The notes: a model not told the origin generated them from the letters alone. Positions 1 through 9,800 are shown, counted from the first letter of the stretch. The stretch is 53,652 bases of DNA from Oligoflexia bacterium (GCA_034439615.1 JAWXAT010000013.1:1-53652); one strand, 5' to 3'. Program-made: numbers and translations.

Positions 1-243
1 AAGAAATGCCTCTTCATCATAAAATTCCTCAATGAGAGCGTTAACATCACCATTAGATAAATTCTCAGGCGATCTCGTTAACCACCAGTTGAGTAGATCA
101 CGTCTTGCAATTCGGATTTTCTTTTTTGTATTTACTTGTTCAATCCATCGATCCAATTTTTGCGATGAGGATTCAACTAAAGCAATATGCTCAAAGCTCG
201 GTTTAATTTTCTTTTCCGTTTGTTCTTCAACTTGATCAGTCAT
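1..243 (-). CDS. Partial hypothetical protein, runs off the left edge
   Basis: The minus-strand frame starting with ATG at 243 stays open to base 1, giving 81 codons with the 3' end outside the window. The visible product is charged and helical, with Lys/Glu-rich residues 5-40 and an Arg-rich RIARRDLLNWW stretch near residue 43. I do not recognise the family. Its ATG overlaps the methyltransferase stop by 8 bases, so the two genes look translationally coupled. Such coupling with a phage-type methyltransferase suggests an accessory or mobile-element gene, but this is inference. Confidence 0.5.
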   Translation of the reverse strand, partial: MTDQVEEQTEKKIKPSFEHIALVESSSQKLDRWIEQVNTKKKIRIARRDLLNWWLTRSPENLSNGDVNALIEEFYDEEAFL

Positions 244-1312
244 TTAATTTAACTCCTTTCAATCGCTTTTCAGCAATTGCGATATAATTTTCGTCACGTT
301 CAATTCCTAAAAATTTAAATTCTTCAAATAAGGCTGCCACTCCTGTTGATCCAGATCCCATGAAGGGATCAAGCACTGTACCGCTCGGAGGAGTTATCAT
401 TTTGCAGAGATAGCGCATAAGACTTAAGGGTTTCACGGTCGGATGAGTGTTGGTTTGTCCCTTTTCATCTCTGCCTGGCTTTTTACAATAAAGAAAAGGC
501 ATTTCAGGTTTGAAATTTTTGAAGTATTGAGACACATCAGCCTCTGTTTGAGTTTGGTTGTTCATGAGTTTTGCTGGGCAGTCTTCAGTATTAGATTTGG
601 TCAAAAGTAAGTTTGCGGGGAATCGACCTTTTGGGTGTTGATGATAAACTGAATTTCGGCTGCGCTCGGACGTGTCCCAGATATAGCCACCGTCTCTAAA
701 GTCTAGATTTTGAGTAGACGGAATTTTTCCTATTACTGGAATTCTTGAATCATCAATATTAATTCCACCAGTGCCATATTTTTTAACATTGGCCGCGATG
801 TTGTGCCCAGAAATTGGCTTTTGAATTAAAATCCAGTGTTCGCTTGCTGGCTTAAGAGCCGTCCCCCAGCCTTTCCATTTCATAGACTCCTCATTTGTTG
901 ATTCCGTCATCAACCGATGAGTGCTAGTGAAAGTTCTGCCGCCAATACCACCGCTATCTTTTTGATATTGACCTACAACTTCTCGTGCTTTCCAGTTTTC
1001 ACCAAGTTCGTGAGAAGGCTTGATAAGTTCTTTGATCCAGTCAGGTGGAGAACCCAGAAGTGTTTCAAGTTTTTCCCACCTCTCTTTTGTCGGAATATGG
1101 GGTTGGTCATTCGGAGGCTGGGCGGTCCAGTGGCAAGCGCCGCCACGAACTTCTGCCACCTCATCAAGTCGCTTGTTTGTAAGACCTAGTTCATTTCTTC
1201 GCTCCTTTATCCAGCCCGTAACTTTAAACAGCAGATCCGTATTCGTGTATTTCGCACGATCCATCGCTTTATCAATCGCTGTGCTTTTTGGAAATCCGCT
1301 GTGAACTTGCAT
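236..1312 (-). pseudogene. 5'-truncated phage-type DNA methyltransferase (beta-class N6/N4)
   Basis: The 358-residue product is the C-terminal part of a site-specific DNA methyltransferase that transfers methyl from SAM to adenine or N4-cytosine. The SAM-binding motif DPFMGSGST is at residues 315-323, preceded by HPTVKPLSLMRYL, and KGWGTALKP lies near residue 146. In phage-type homologues the segment SGFPKS lies well inside the protein, after the catalytic (D/N)PPY motif. Here it is at residues 5-10, right after the start, and no DPPY motif is visible. In-frame stops lie immediately upstream. The catalytic half is therefore missing and the protein is probably inactive as a methylase. The IS remnant begins about 30 bp upstream, which suggests an insertion or deletion removed the 5' part. 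Confidence 0.75.
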
Positions 1313-1340
1313 ATTCTATTAAGTAAAAAAGCCATGGTTG

Positions 1341-1381
1341 TGTCGAATTAAACTGGGTATTGACGAAAACTGTCGAATTAA
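1341..1381. repeat. Paired 11-bp direct repeats, probable IS left end
   Basis: TGTCGAATTAA occurs at 1341-1351 and again at 1371-1381, exactly 30 bp apart. IS481-type elements have ends beginning TGT, and a broken transposase gene pair lies downstream, so 1341 is a reasonable candidate for the left terminus, with the second copy as a subterminal transposase-binding site. No matching inverted copy was seen at the right side, in keeping with a truncated element. Confidence 0.45.
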
Positions 1382-1415
1382 TTCAAGCAAAATGTTTAAG
1401 CATAAAGTTAAAAAA

Positions 1416-1442
1416 AGAGCTGGTGTATCAAGCACCAGCTCT
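1416..1442 (-). terminator. Hairpin with U-tract, reads as a minus-strand terminator
   Basis: AGAGCTGGTG (1416-1425) and CACCAGCTCT (1433-1442) form a perfect 10-bp stem with a 7-nt loop. The A-run at 1410-1416 becomes a U-tract when read on the minus strand. The geometry is that of an intrinsic terminator for leftward transcription, although no leftward gene exists immediately to its right. Confidence 0.6.
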
Positions 1443-1453
1443 AGAAAGAACAT

Positions 1454-1873
1454 ATGATTTTAAACTACAAAATCACAGTCGAAGAATTATCAAAAGCTGG
1501 AAAGAATCACAAGTGGGAAAGACATTTTTGTGACAAGTGCAGTTGTTTCATGTGGGGTCATGGATTTGTTGCCCGGTATTTTCAGTCAATAGAGGGCTGT
1601 GTCTATTTAAAAAGATATCGCTGCCCGAAGTGCACATCTGTGGCAACAACTAGACCAGATGGGCATTGGCCTATAATTCGAAGTTCAATTCGATCTATTT
1701 TTAATGCTTTGTTAACAAGAATATCCACTGGTGCATGGCTGATGTCCTTTTCCCGACAGCGCGGTGGTCATTGGCTAAAGAGATTTGTTGATCACGCAAA
1801 AATGTCTGGCGAAACAAATTTAGAAATATTTTTAATTTTTTGTTTTCAAAAAAATCTTAGATTTTTTCCTTAA
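1454..1873 (+). CDS. Zinc-ribbon IS accessory protein (DUF6431-like)
   Basis: This 139-residue protein has a CxxC pair (CDKC, about residue 26) and a second one (CPKC, about residue 57) separated by an aromatic/basic segment, so it looks like a zinc ribbon. The arrangement, and a DDE transposase just downstream, resemble the small DUF6431-type ORF that accompanies some IS481-like elements. The last ~25 residues are low-complexity (Phe/Leu-rich), and the DNA there is T- and A-rich, so the C-terminus may be degenerate. It probably helps DNA recognition by the transposase. The family assignment is from recalled pattern, not a search. Confidence 0.5.
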   Translation: MILNYKITVEELSKAGKNHKWERHFCDKCSCFMWGHGFVARYFQSIEGCVYLKRYRCPKCTSVATTRPDGHWPIIRSSIRSIFNALLTRISTGAWLMSFSRQRGGHWLKRFVDHAKMSGETNLEIFLIFCFQKNLRFFP

Positions 1874-1978
1874 AATGATTTGATTGTTTTTTGTTCGAGA
1901 ACAACCCCACCTGGTTCTGTCGTTTATTTTCTAAAGCACGTTTGTTAGAAGTTTTTCAACTAACAAGGGGGTGAAAAC

Positions 1979-2704
1979 TTGAGCGACGGCGATAAAAAAC
2001 TAGCAATTGCAACTTTTAGATTTGGTTTAATCTCAGAATTTGTGACTGGGGTCAGACTCATATATGGTGAAAAGGAAAAGCTGATTAAAGAAAAGATATC
2101 CAGACGCTATGACATTCCGTTTTCCACTGGGAAAACGATTTCTAGATCAAGTTTAGAGAAATGGATTGTTGAATATAAGAAAGCTGGTTTTCGAATCGAA
2201 GGGTTGTATCCAAAATATCGAAGTGATCGAGGTGAAAGTCGTGCACTTTCAAGTTCTCTACGGCTAGCCATCAAAGAGCTAAAAAAAGAACAACCAGATT
2301 TAAAGGCCCCGGCTTTAATTATGTGTTTAAAACATAAAAAATTAATTGCTGAAAACGAAATCCTAAATCCTTCGACTTTGTACAGATATTTGAAATCTGA
2401 AGAGCTCACCAAAATTAACGAAGCTGCTGTAGACAAGCGGCACTTCGAAGCTTTGCATCCTAATGAAATTTGGCAATCCGATGTTATGCACGGACCTTAT
2501 GTGAAAATTGATGGGAAGGCGAAGAAAAGTTATTTAATCGCCATCATTGATGACCATTCCAGATTGATCATTCATGCACAGTTTTATTTGAGTGAAACCA
2601 GAGAAAATTTTCTAGATTGCCTTCGTCAAGGAATCTTACTTATTGCCGCTGACGGCATAGGTGGGATATGGGCTTATTCCCACTTGACTTTTTACCCACT
2701 TTGA
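1979..2704 (+). pseudogene. Truncated DDE (rve-type) transposase
   Basis: The 241-residue product starts at TTG with a strong AAGGGGG site upstream. It has an N-terminal helical DNA-binding region and the start of an integrase core: WQSDVMHGPYV carries the first catalytic Asp (about residue 163), followed by YLIAIIDDHSR. A full core should continue with a second Asp (DNG-type strand) and a Glu. Here homology ends around RQGI (about residue 222) and the frame runs into 19 unrelated residues. The active site is incomplete, so the enzyme is inactive. Replacement starts near base 2645. Confidence 0.7.
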
Positions 2705-2705
2705 C
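2679..2705 (+). repeat. CCCACTT(T)GAC direct repeats at the IS junction
   Basis: CCCACTTGAC (2679-2688) and CCCACTTTGAC (2695-2705) are spaced 16 bp apart, downstream of an imperfect GTGGGA...TTCCCAC palindrome (2661-2683). They lie where transposase homology stops and 24 bp before the antitoxin start. They resemble the multiple terminal repeats of another element's end, or a TA operator. Neither can be proven here. Confidence 0.35.
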
Positions 2706-2728
2706 CGATATTAATAGTAGAGGTAATT

Positions 2729-3010
2729 ATGTCTAAATCAGCTTCTAAAAAACTTTATTTGCGACCCGACTCTAAGGGCCGTGTTACACTTGGCTCTTTA
2801 GCAAAAGGTATCAGTAGCTTTACCGTCCACCAAGACTCAGACGGCTCACTTGTTCTTGAGCCACAGGTTGAAATTCCAGCAAAAGAGAAATGGCTTTTTG
2901 AAAATAAAACAGCTCTTTCAAGTGTTCGACGTGGTCTCAAGGAATCTGCAGAAGGTAAAGTGAAATCCCTCGGCTCTTTTTCAAAATACGCTAAAAAAGA
3001 TGAAGACTAA
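2729..3010 (+). CDS. Antitoxin of a type II toxin-antitoxin pair (AbrB-like)
   Basis: This 93-residue basic protein has a short N-terminal swapped-hairpin-like region (residues 8-50, with DSKGRVTLGSLAKG resembling the AbrB/MazE consensus) and a charged C-terminal tail that could wrap the toxin. GAGGTAA precedes the ATG. It lies 6 bp ahead of a RelE/ParE-like gene in the same direction, the usual antitoxin-first order. It probably binds the toxin and represses the operon. The AbrB assignment is by motif only. Confidence 0.6.
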   Translation: MSKSASKKLYLRPDSKGRVTLGSLAKGISSFTVHQDSDGSLVLEPQVEIPAKEKWLFENKTALSSVRRGLKESAEGKVKSLGSFSKYAKKDED

Positions 3011-3016
3011 TAAGCG

Positions 3017-3313
3017 ATGAGCTTTTCCCTTCTCTTTACAAAAACTGCAGAACTTGATCTCAAGGCTCTTGAAGAAAACTCAGGACTTTCAAAAAGATTA
3101 AAAGCCGTAAGAAAGGCCCTTGGTTATTTAGAACAAAATCCCAGACATCAAAGTTTGAACACCCACAAATACTCAGCCATCACAGGTCCAAAAGGTGAAG
3201 ACGTTTTTGAAGCATATGCTGAAAACAACACACCTATCGCTTATCGAATTTTTTGGCACTATGGCCCCTTAAAAGGACAAATCACAATCATTGCAATAAC
3301 GCCTCATCCCTAG
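3017..3313 (+). CDS. RelE/ParE-superfamily toxin
   Basis: This 98-residue protein has the size and pattern of RelE/ParE toxins: an FTKTAELDLKALE start, central helices with LGYLEQNPRH, and a C-terminal YRIFWHYGPLKGQITIIAITPH strand-rich end. Members cleave ribosome-bound mRNA or poison gyrase. Which applies here cannot be read from the sequence. It is preceded by the antitoxin gene with a 6-bp gap, so the two form one operon. The pair sits directly beside IS remnants, the usual setting for mobile TA modules. Confidence 0.7.
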   Translation: MSFSLLFTKTAELDLKALEENSGLSKRLKAVRKALGYLEQNPRHQSLNTHKYSAITGPKGEDVFEAYAENNTPIAYRIFWHYGPLKGQITIIAITPHP

Positions 3314-3412
3314 TTTTTATTTAAGTAGACAAGGTTTATTTACTAATCTTTAGAACCTACATAAACGTATTTTATTGACAATGTGGATTCAGAGATTGTA
3401 ATTCGTTGGCAC

Positions 3413-3855
3413 ATGAATACAGAATTGGTTTCTATAAAAGATGCTTCAGCTTTAACACAAAAACCAGAGAGAACTTTGCTTGAGCATCTTGCTCGCGGAG
3501 TGCTCACGGGCAAAAAACTGGGTCGTAACTGGGTCATAGATTTAGCAACACTTAAAAATTCTGGGTTGGCCAAGATATTACCCCCCCAACACATTGCGAC
3601 ATAAATCCCGAGTCTCATTCTTCTCACGAAGTAAATGAACAAGAGAGAAATCAAAAATCTCAGAATAAAAAACCAAGAATCACACCAAAAAGTCTTGGTC
3701 TCTTTCAAGAATTGCTAAATTTAAAGAGTACAATTCCTACTCAACATAAAATTATCTTTGATGAAGCCGTTAAAAATTTGGTCGTTGGTTATTCAGAATT
3801 GTCATCAATAACGAGGATTGATGAATTCTTCATAGGCATTCCTGACGACTTTTGA
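3413..3855 (+). pseudogene. Excisionase-like HTH gene with frameshift at a C7 run
   Basis: From ATG 3413 the frame encodes a MerR/excisionase-type HTH: VSIKDASALTQKPERTLLEHLARGV followed by GKKLGRNWVID (residues 6-46). It ends at 3604, just after a run of seven C (3581-3587). In the next frame, without a break, the sequence stays open to TGA at 3853-3855 and encodes a sensible hydrophilic then helical tail (about 85 residues: PRITPKSLGLFQELLN, then DEAVKNLVVGYSELSS). One extra C would join them into a protein of about 147 aa. The gene is therefore frameshifted, phase-variable, or affected by a sequencing error in the homopolymer. Confidence 0.6.
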
Positions 3856-3865
3856 ACATGATCAT

Positions 3866-4507
3866 TCATGCAATTTGGCAATTACCTGATTTTTTAAGCC
3901 AAAGAATTTTCAACGGATTTTTTGCGATATTTGATTCGCACCATTTTCGTGAACCCAACTTATGAGCTATTTCTTTGGGTGAAAGAACATAATCCACATG
4001 GTCGATTTCGATTGCGGAGATCGGCATTGAATCGGAAGCCGCAGTTGTAGGTGTTTGAGCTATAGTCACGCCACCTTTTTCTTTTAAAACTTTAAGCCCT
4101 TCCGCACCATCAGAACCTTCTCCGGAGAGAATAATTCCAATAGACCCGTGAGCTTGGTCTTCTGCTAGTGAAAAAAGAAAATGGTCAATAGCAGTATTTC
4201 TTCCTTTGTTGGGACGAGGAATAAGAAGAAGTGAATCTCCTTGGATCTCCATAAATTTATCTGGCGGAAGAATATAGATCTGATTACCGAGAATTTGCTC
4301 TCTATGTGTGACTTGAACAACTGGCATTGTTGTCGAACGAGAGAGAATCTCCGGTAGTAGGCTCGTTGACCCGCGCAGAATATGAGAGAGAAGCACAAAC
4401 GCCATACCTGTATCAGTCGGTAAGTTTTCAACAAGCTGTTCAAAGGCGGCTAAGCCACCCGCCGACGCACCGATCGCAACAACACATGGATAGTTTAATT
4501 CTCTCAC
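3866..4507 (-). CDS. Stand-alone CheB-type methylesterase domain protein
   Basis: This 213-residue protein is a bare CheB catalytic domain without a receiver. The Ser-His-Asp triad is intact: Ser15 in GASAGG, His42 in LLSHIL and Asp133 in SGEGSDG. CheB demethylates or deamidates glutamyl residues of chemoreceptors, but no receptor, CheA or CheW is nearby, so the target is unknown. The start is GTG at 4507 with AAGGA upstream. It is divergent from the KaiC gene across about 240 bp, and a second CheB gene lies on KaiC's other side. The Lys/Ile-rich last 25 residues are unlike the family. Confidence 0.8.
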   Translation of the reverse strand: MRELNYPCVVAIGASAGGLAAFEQLVENLPTDTGMAFVLLSHILRGSTSLLPEILSRSTTMPVVQVTHREQILGNQIYILPPDKFMEIQGDSLLLIPRPNKGRNTAIDHFLFSLAEDQAHGSIGIILSGEGSDGAEGLKVLKEKGGVTIAQTPTTAASDSMPISAIEIDHVDYVLSPKEIAHKLGSRKWCESNIAKNPLKILWLKKSGNCQIA

Positions 4508-4750
4508 GTTTCCTTATACTCTCCTCGTGTTGCCCCAGCAAAGACAATCCTTAACATTCTATTTGAGCGCTGAGGGTGACGACCCAATAACCACCGCAGG
4601 GGTTTTGTTTAATGAGGCGATTTGACTCGCCTAGCTGGACGATGTTTTAGATTCGCCATCAGACGCACTATGCTCTCCATAACGCCGATCAAGCGAGGCT
4701 CGTTTCTTGCTCTCACTATTAATTTTTTCCCACGAAAGAAGGATCAACAC

Positions 4751-6260
4751 ATGCCTAAACCTCTAAAGAAAAAAACTCCCCCCAAATCTAATCAATTAGA
4801 AAAATGTCCAACAGGCATCATTGGATGAAGTTACAGAAGGCGGGTTTCCGAAAAATAGAACCACACTCATTTCTGGTGGTGCTGGTTCTGGGAAAACTCT
4901 TTTGGGGATTGATTTTTTAATCAAGGGTGCGGCTGATTTTAATGAACCAGGTATTTTCATGTCTTTTGAAAAGACAAAGGACGATCTCTATAAAGATGTG
5001 GCTTCATTAAATCTGGATTTATCTAGGCTTGTTTCACAAAAAAAAATTCTGATTGAACACGTAATACTTGATCGCAAAGACATCAGAGAGGCTGACTTTA
5101 ATTTAGAGGGAATACTCGTTCGCTTAGAACATGCCATTGATTCCATTGGAGCTAAACGAGTTGTTTTAGATTCTATTGAATCGCCCTTCGCAGGCATTAC
5201 AGACGCAGGTATTCTTCGAATTGAAATCAAAAGACTTTTTAAGTGGCTTAAAGATAAAAATGTTACGGCAATCGTGACCGGCGAACCAAGAGACGGTTCG
5301 TACACTCGCCACGGCCTTGAGGAGTTCGTTTCTGATTGTATCATTTTACTAGACAACAGAGTTAAAGAACAAATAGCTATCCGAAGACTTCGTGTTATTA
5401 AATATCGTGGTTCAAATCATGGAACAAACGAATATCCATTCGTCATTGATAAGTCAGGACTTTCTGTTATTCCGATCACGTCAGCAGGGCTTGATCAGCC
5501 AGGTACATCCAAGAAAGTTCCAACAGGAATTTCGTCGCTCGACAAAATGTTCAAGGGTAAACCAGGATTCACATTAGGCAGTACGATACTGGTTTCAGGC
5601 ACTGCGGGCACAGGTAAAACAAGTCTTGCGGCAGCCTTCGCTTTAGAAACCTGCGAACGTGGCGAGAGGTGTCTTTTCTTATCTTATGAGGAATCTTCCG
5701 GGCAACTTATTCAAAATATGAGTTCAATTGGTATTGATTTGGCGCCTTGGGTAAAAAAAGGACTTTTAAAAATTGTCTCCGTAAGACCTTCCTTTTTTGG
5801 ACTAGAAATGCATTTACTCGATTTATACAAAATCGTTGATAGTTTTAAACCAAAGTCTGTCGTTGTGGACCCTCTGACAAGTCTTATTGGAGAGGGCGAC
5901 GAGCGCGAAATCAGGTCCATGATTACTCGCATGATTGATCTTCTAAAATCTAGATCAATCACCACTTTTTTCACAAGCCTCGTTTCCTCATCAGCACAAA
6001 ATGATACGAGCGGTGAAATCGGAGTCTCATCTCTAATTGACACATGGATTGTTGTGCGAGAATTAGAAGAAGATGCAGGAAAAAAACGTATTCTCGGACT
6101 TTTCATTGTGAAGTCGCGTGGTACCGGTCACGAGAGTGATGTTCATAAATTAATTTTGAGCGATGATGGAATTAGCTTGGTACCAATGGATCCTGTGGCA
6201 GGCGCCCATATGAGCAGGGGTAATGAAAAGATTGTTACATCAGGTAGCGTCGGGATATGA
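4751..6260 (+). pseudogene. Two-domain KaiC-like ATPase, frameshifted near the N-terminus
   Basis: Starting at ATG 4751 (AAGGA upstream), the product reads to PTGIIG and hits TGA at 4826. In another frame the family continuation LDEVTEGGFPKNRTT begins at once and stays open to 6260. The two parts make a KaiC protein of about 500 aa. It has two RecA-like domains with P-loops GGAGSGKT and GTAGTGKT. Domain 2 keeps the paired catalytic glutamates (SYEES), while domain 1 has SFEKT, with Lys in place of the second Glu. At the KaiC S431/T432 position domain 2 has Ser-Ser (VSSLIDTW, 6024-6047), so phosphorylatable residues are present. Restoring one lost ATTGG unit would repair the frame. Without the N-terminal 25 codons an internal start might still give a protein. 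Confidence 0.8.
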
Positions 6261-6268
6261 CTTAACTC

Positions 6269-6842
6269 ATGAAAACACTTCGGCCAAATTTCATAGTCGG
6301 TATTGGTGGCTCAGCTGGAGGGGTTGAAGCATATCAAGCGCTTTTAGATGCAATGCCGCCTAATACAGATATGGCATTTGTAGTGATCGCTCATCTCATG
6401 CCCAGCGCAAGTAGTCAGTTGGCGCAAATTCTTTCACGACACACGAAAATGCCTGTCAAGGTAGCTTTGGAGTGTATGTCGATCCGGAAAAATCATGTCT
6501 ACGTAATTCCACCCGACGCCGATCTCTTCATGGAAAACTATAAGTTCAAGGTCGTCTCCCCACGTATGGTGAGAAACAATCAGATAGATCTATTTTTGAC
6601 TTCTCTTGCAGAGGCGATGGGTGCAAATTTGATCGGCATTATCTTATCTGGGTATGATGGCGATGGCAGCGAGGGATGCAAAAAAATCAAAGAAAAAAAA
6701 AGGAATAACCTTTTCTCAAGACATAACTGCCGAAGTAAACGTCATGCCTCTCAGTGCTCAAGCCACAGGTTGCGTTGACTTCGTCTTACCACCTGATGCC
6801 ATAGCAAAAGAGCTTCTAAAAATCTCAAAAACCGCAAATTAA
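6269..6842 (+). pseudogene. Second stand-alone CheB domain, frameshifted at an A9 run
   Basis: The first frame (6269-6778) gives a CheB catalytic domain with Ser15 (GGSAGG), His42 (VIAHLM) and the Asp-bearing SGYDGDGSEG. After a run of nine A (6693-6701) this frame turns to non-homologous residues, while another frame resumes the family end: GITFSQDITAEVNVMPLSAQ, then VDFVLPPDAIAKELL, ending at 6842. Removing one A would join them into a protein of about 190 aa. All three catalytic residues precede the break. It lies 8 bp after KaiC, so the two probably share a transcript. CheB target unknown. Confidence 0.75.
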
Positions 6843-6873
6843 AATTAATGTGTGGACGGCCAAGATGAGACCC

Positions 6874-9800
6874 TTATGTGTCTTTTCGAGCGAGCTTGGC
6901 GATTGTTTTTACTAGATGTTCGCCATCGACAGGCTTAGCAAGATGGGCCTGAAAGCCAGCAGATAGAGCTCGGCGAACATCATCCTCTCCAGCATATGCC
7001 GTCACCGCCAACGCTGGAGTATTTCCACGAGAGCCTTGTCCTAATCTTCTGATCTTCTGAATAAAACTATACCCGTCTTCTCCAGGCATCGCGATATCGC
7101 ATAGGAGAACGTCAGGTTTAAACTGTGCAAACATATTTAGCCCTTCTCTAGCAGATCCGGCAGTCTTGACCTCAGCCCCAACGGCATAAAGCACTTCGCT
7201 AAATGCTTCGCGTGCGTTTGCTTCATCATCGACTATCAGCAGGCGAAGACCATCGAGTCTAACGGGCACGCTTTCGCCAGATTTTGAACTCTTCAGAGGG
7301 TCTCTATGATTTGCTTGAGGTTCTGAGAGGGAATGCTCCGATTTGATCGGAAGTATTACCGTGAAAGTAGCTCCCAATTGATCACCAGGACTTTCTGCCC
7401 GAATGGTACCATCGTGCAGTTCAACCAGATTTTGTACAATTGCGAGTCCCAAACCTAGTCCGCCATGAACTCTGATGCTGGAACTATCTTCCTGACTAAA
7501 ACGGTCAAAAATTTTCGGCAAAAATTCTGCATCGATTCCTTTGCCAGAGTCCACCACCTGGATCATTGCCTTTGCTTTTTCACCGTTTTTTTCTTTGAAT
7601 CGATCCACCCTCACAGAAACCTTCGAATCCGGTGCTGAGAACTTAACTGCATTGGAGAGTAAATTCCAAAAAACTTGCTGAAGGCGTATCGGGTCAGCCA
7701 TGATAGTCCCTACTTGGGGTGCAAAAAAAGTATCAAGCTGAATTGATTTCGCCTCCGCCATGGGGCGGACAGCCACGATCGCTGAAAGGACAACTGAAGC
7801 AGTGTCTATTTCACGGATATCAAGCGAGAGCTTGCCCGCTACGATACGCGATACATCCAGAAGATCATTAATGAGCTGAGCTTGGGACTTCCCGCTCACT
7901 TCAATCACCTCGGCAGCTCGCTTAATTTTTTCAGGGTCCAATTTCCCGGTACGAATCAATTGTGCCCAAGACAAGATCGCTGTTAGCGGAGTTCTCAATT
8001 CATGCGAAAGAGTCGCCAAAAAAAGATCCTTGGAACGATTAGCTTTTTCAGCTTCTGTTCTAGCTTCTTTCACTTCCTTTAGGCTCAACTTTAGACTGTC
8101 AATGTCAACGAGAGCCAGGACAGCTCCATCAATCTTATTATCAACTGTTTTATAAGGCCTAACTTGAAGCCGAAACCAGTGCCCCTTGCGGTCTTGAATT
8201 TCGAGTTCTTGGGATTTCATTGAATCAATAGCGTCTGAAACCATCATCTCTAAATCTAGTTCACCCCCCGGTGCAGTGAAGTTGAGTTTTAAATCACTTA
8301 ATGGTCGTCCCACATCGGTCGCAATGAGGTTGAGTGCCTTTCCTGCAAGCGGTGTAAATCTGCGGACCCTTCGGTCGGCCCCTAACATGACAATGGGTAT
8401 TTCAACGCTCCCTAATAAATTGATGAGGTCATTATTAGTTTCACTCTGATCAGAGCTTCTGGTTTGCAATTCGTCATTTACAGTTGTGAGTTCTTCATTC
8501 CCGCTTTGAAGCTCTTCTTTGGCTGTTTGCAGTTCCTCATTGGCGCTCTGAAGTTCTTCATTTGCCGAAGTGAGATCCTCCTGCGCTGTTTCAAATTTTT
8601 CGATCAATGACTGCTGATATTCTTGGGCTGCTGTCAACTCCTGTTGTAACTCCAAATTATAAGGATCTTTTTTTACGCCACCCTTGCGGCCTTTCTGAGC
8701 GAGCGCCTTTTTTTTCTTTTCTTTTGATTCTGCAGCTCTTTCAAAAAGAATCAAATACAAGTGTTCTTTTATGTCAGGAATTACATTCAAATCGAATGAC
8801 TTACCGCTACGACCATCTCCAATTCTCAAACCTTCTTTTCTCACCGATTGCCCTGATTTTTTGGCTGCTTGAATTGTCATCCGAATGACACGTATTAAAT
8901 CGGGGTGGGCCATTTTAAAAAGATGATGGCTGGGAACTCCGGGCGCTGGTTCAATAAATGGAGACGTTCGGCCACGAAGCTGCAAGATTTCCATGTCTTC
9001 GCTTACTAGGACGCCAGGACAATCGGCTTGAATCATTTGATCAGCGATCTTTTGGACGTCCCGAGGTACTTTTGTAAAACTCTTCGGCGTCAAAACGGTT
9101 TCGTTTCTTCTGACATAGGTGCCGCTTGGAAATCGGAGGCTTAGCGCAATGGGCGCATCTTTTCTTGCATAAATCTTATTGGTTTTATCCACTTGTGAGA
9201 AGAGATCCGAAAACCCACCAATGGTCTCAGACTTTCCCAACCAAAGAAAGCCACGAGCCAGGAGCGAATAATGAAAAATGGGAATGACATGCTTTTGCAA
9301 CGTGGTCGTAAAATAGATAAGCAAGTTGCGACAAGATATTAGATCAATTTTTGCGAAGGGAGAATCGGTCGTAAGATCGAGCCTAGAAAACACGCATATA
9401 TCTCGAATTGATTTTGCGATCTTGTATCCGCCGCCTTCAACTTGTATGAAAAATCGGTTAAGCCGTTCCCGAGAAACATCGCTACTTATACTATGCGGGT
9501 ATTTTCCCAACCGGGCTTTTTGAATGGCTTGCTCGCTGATGTCGGATGCAAAGATTTGAATCGGTGTGTGCGAAGATTTTTCGCCCAAAAACTCTAATAA
9601 CGACATTGCAATGGAGTAAGCTTCTTCTCCTGTCGAACATCCTGGAACCCAAACGCGGAGCGGAACGCCTGCGCCACGATTCTGCATTAGCTTTGGAAAT
9701 ACCTCTGTCTTCAAAGCTTTAAACGCATCTGGGTCTCGAAAAAAGTTCGTCACATGGATCAAAATGTCAGCGTATAGAGCCTTTACCTCGTCCAGATTGT

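Noticed and set aside
32-235. Plus-strand 67-aa frame at left edge
   Set aside because: It is antisense to the longer minus-strand frame that is coupled to the methyltransferase.
1454-1873. Zinc-ribbon ORF as a cellular regulator
   Set aside because: Its CxxC pattern and position beside a DDE transposase fit an IS accessory protein better.
3343-3708. Minus-strand 121-aa frame over the HTH gene
   Set aside because: It is antisense to a recognisable excisionase-like HTH and has no family features.
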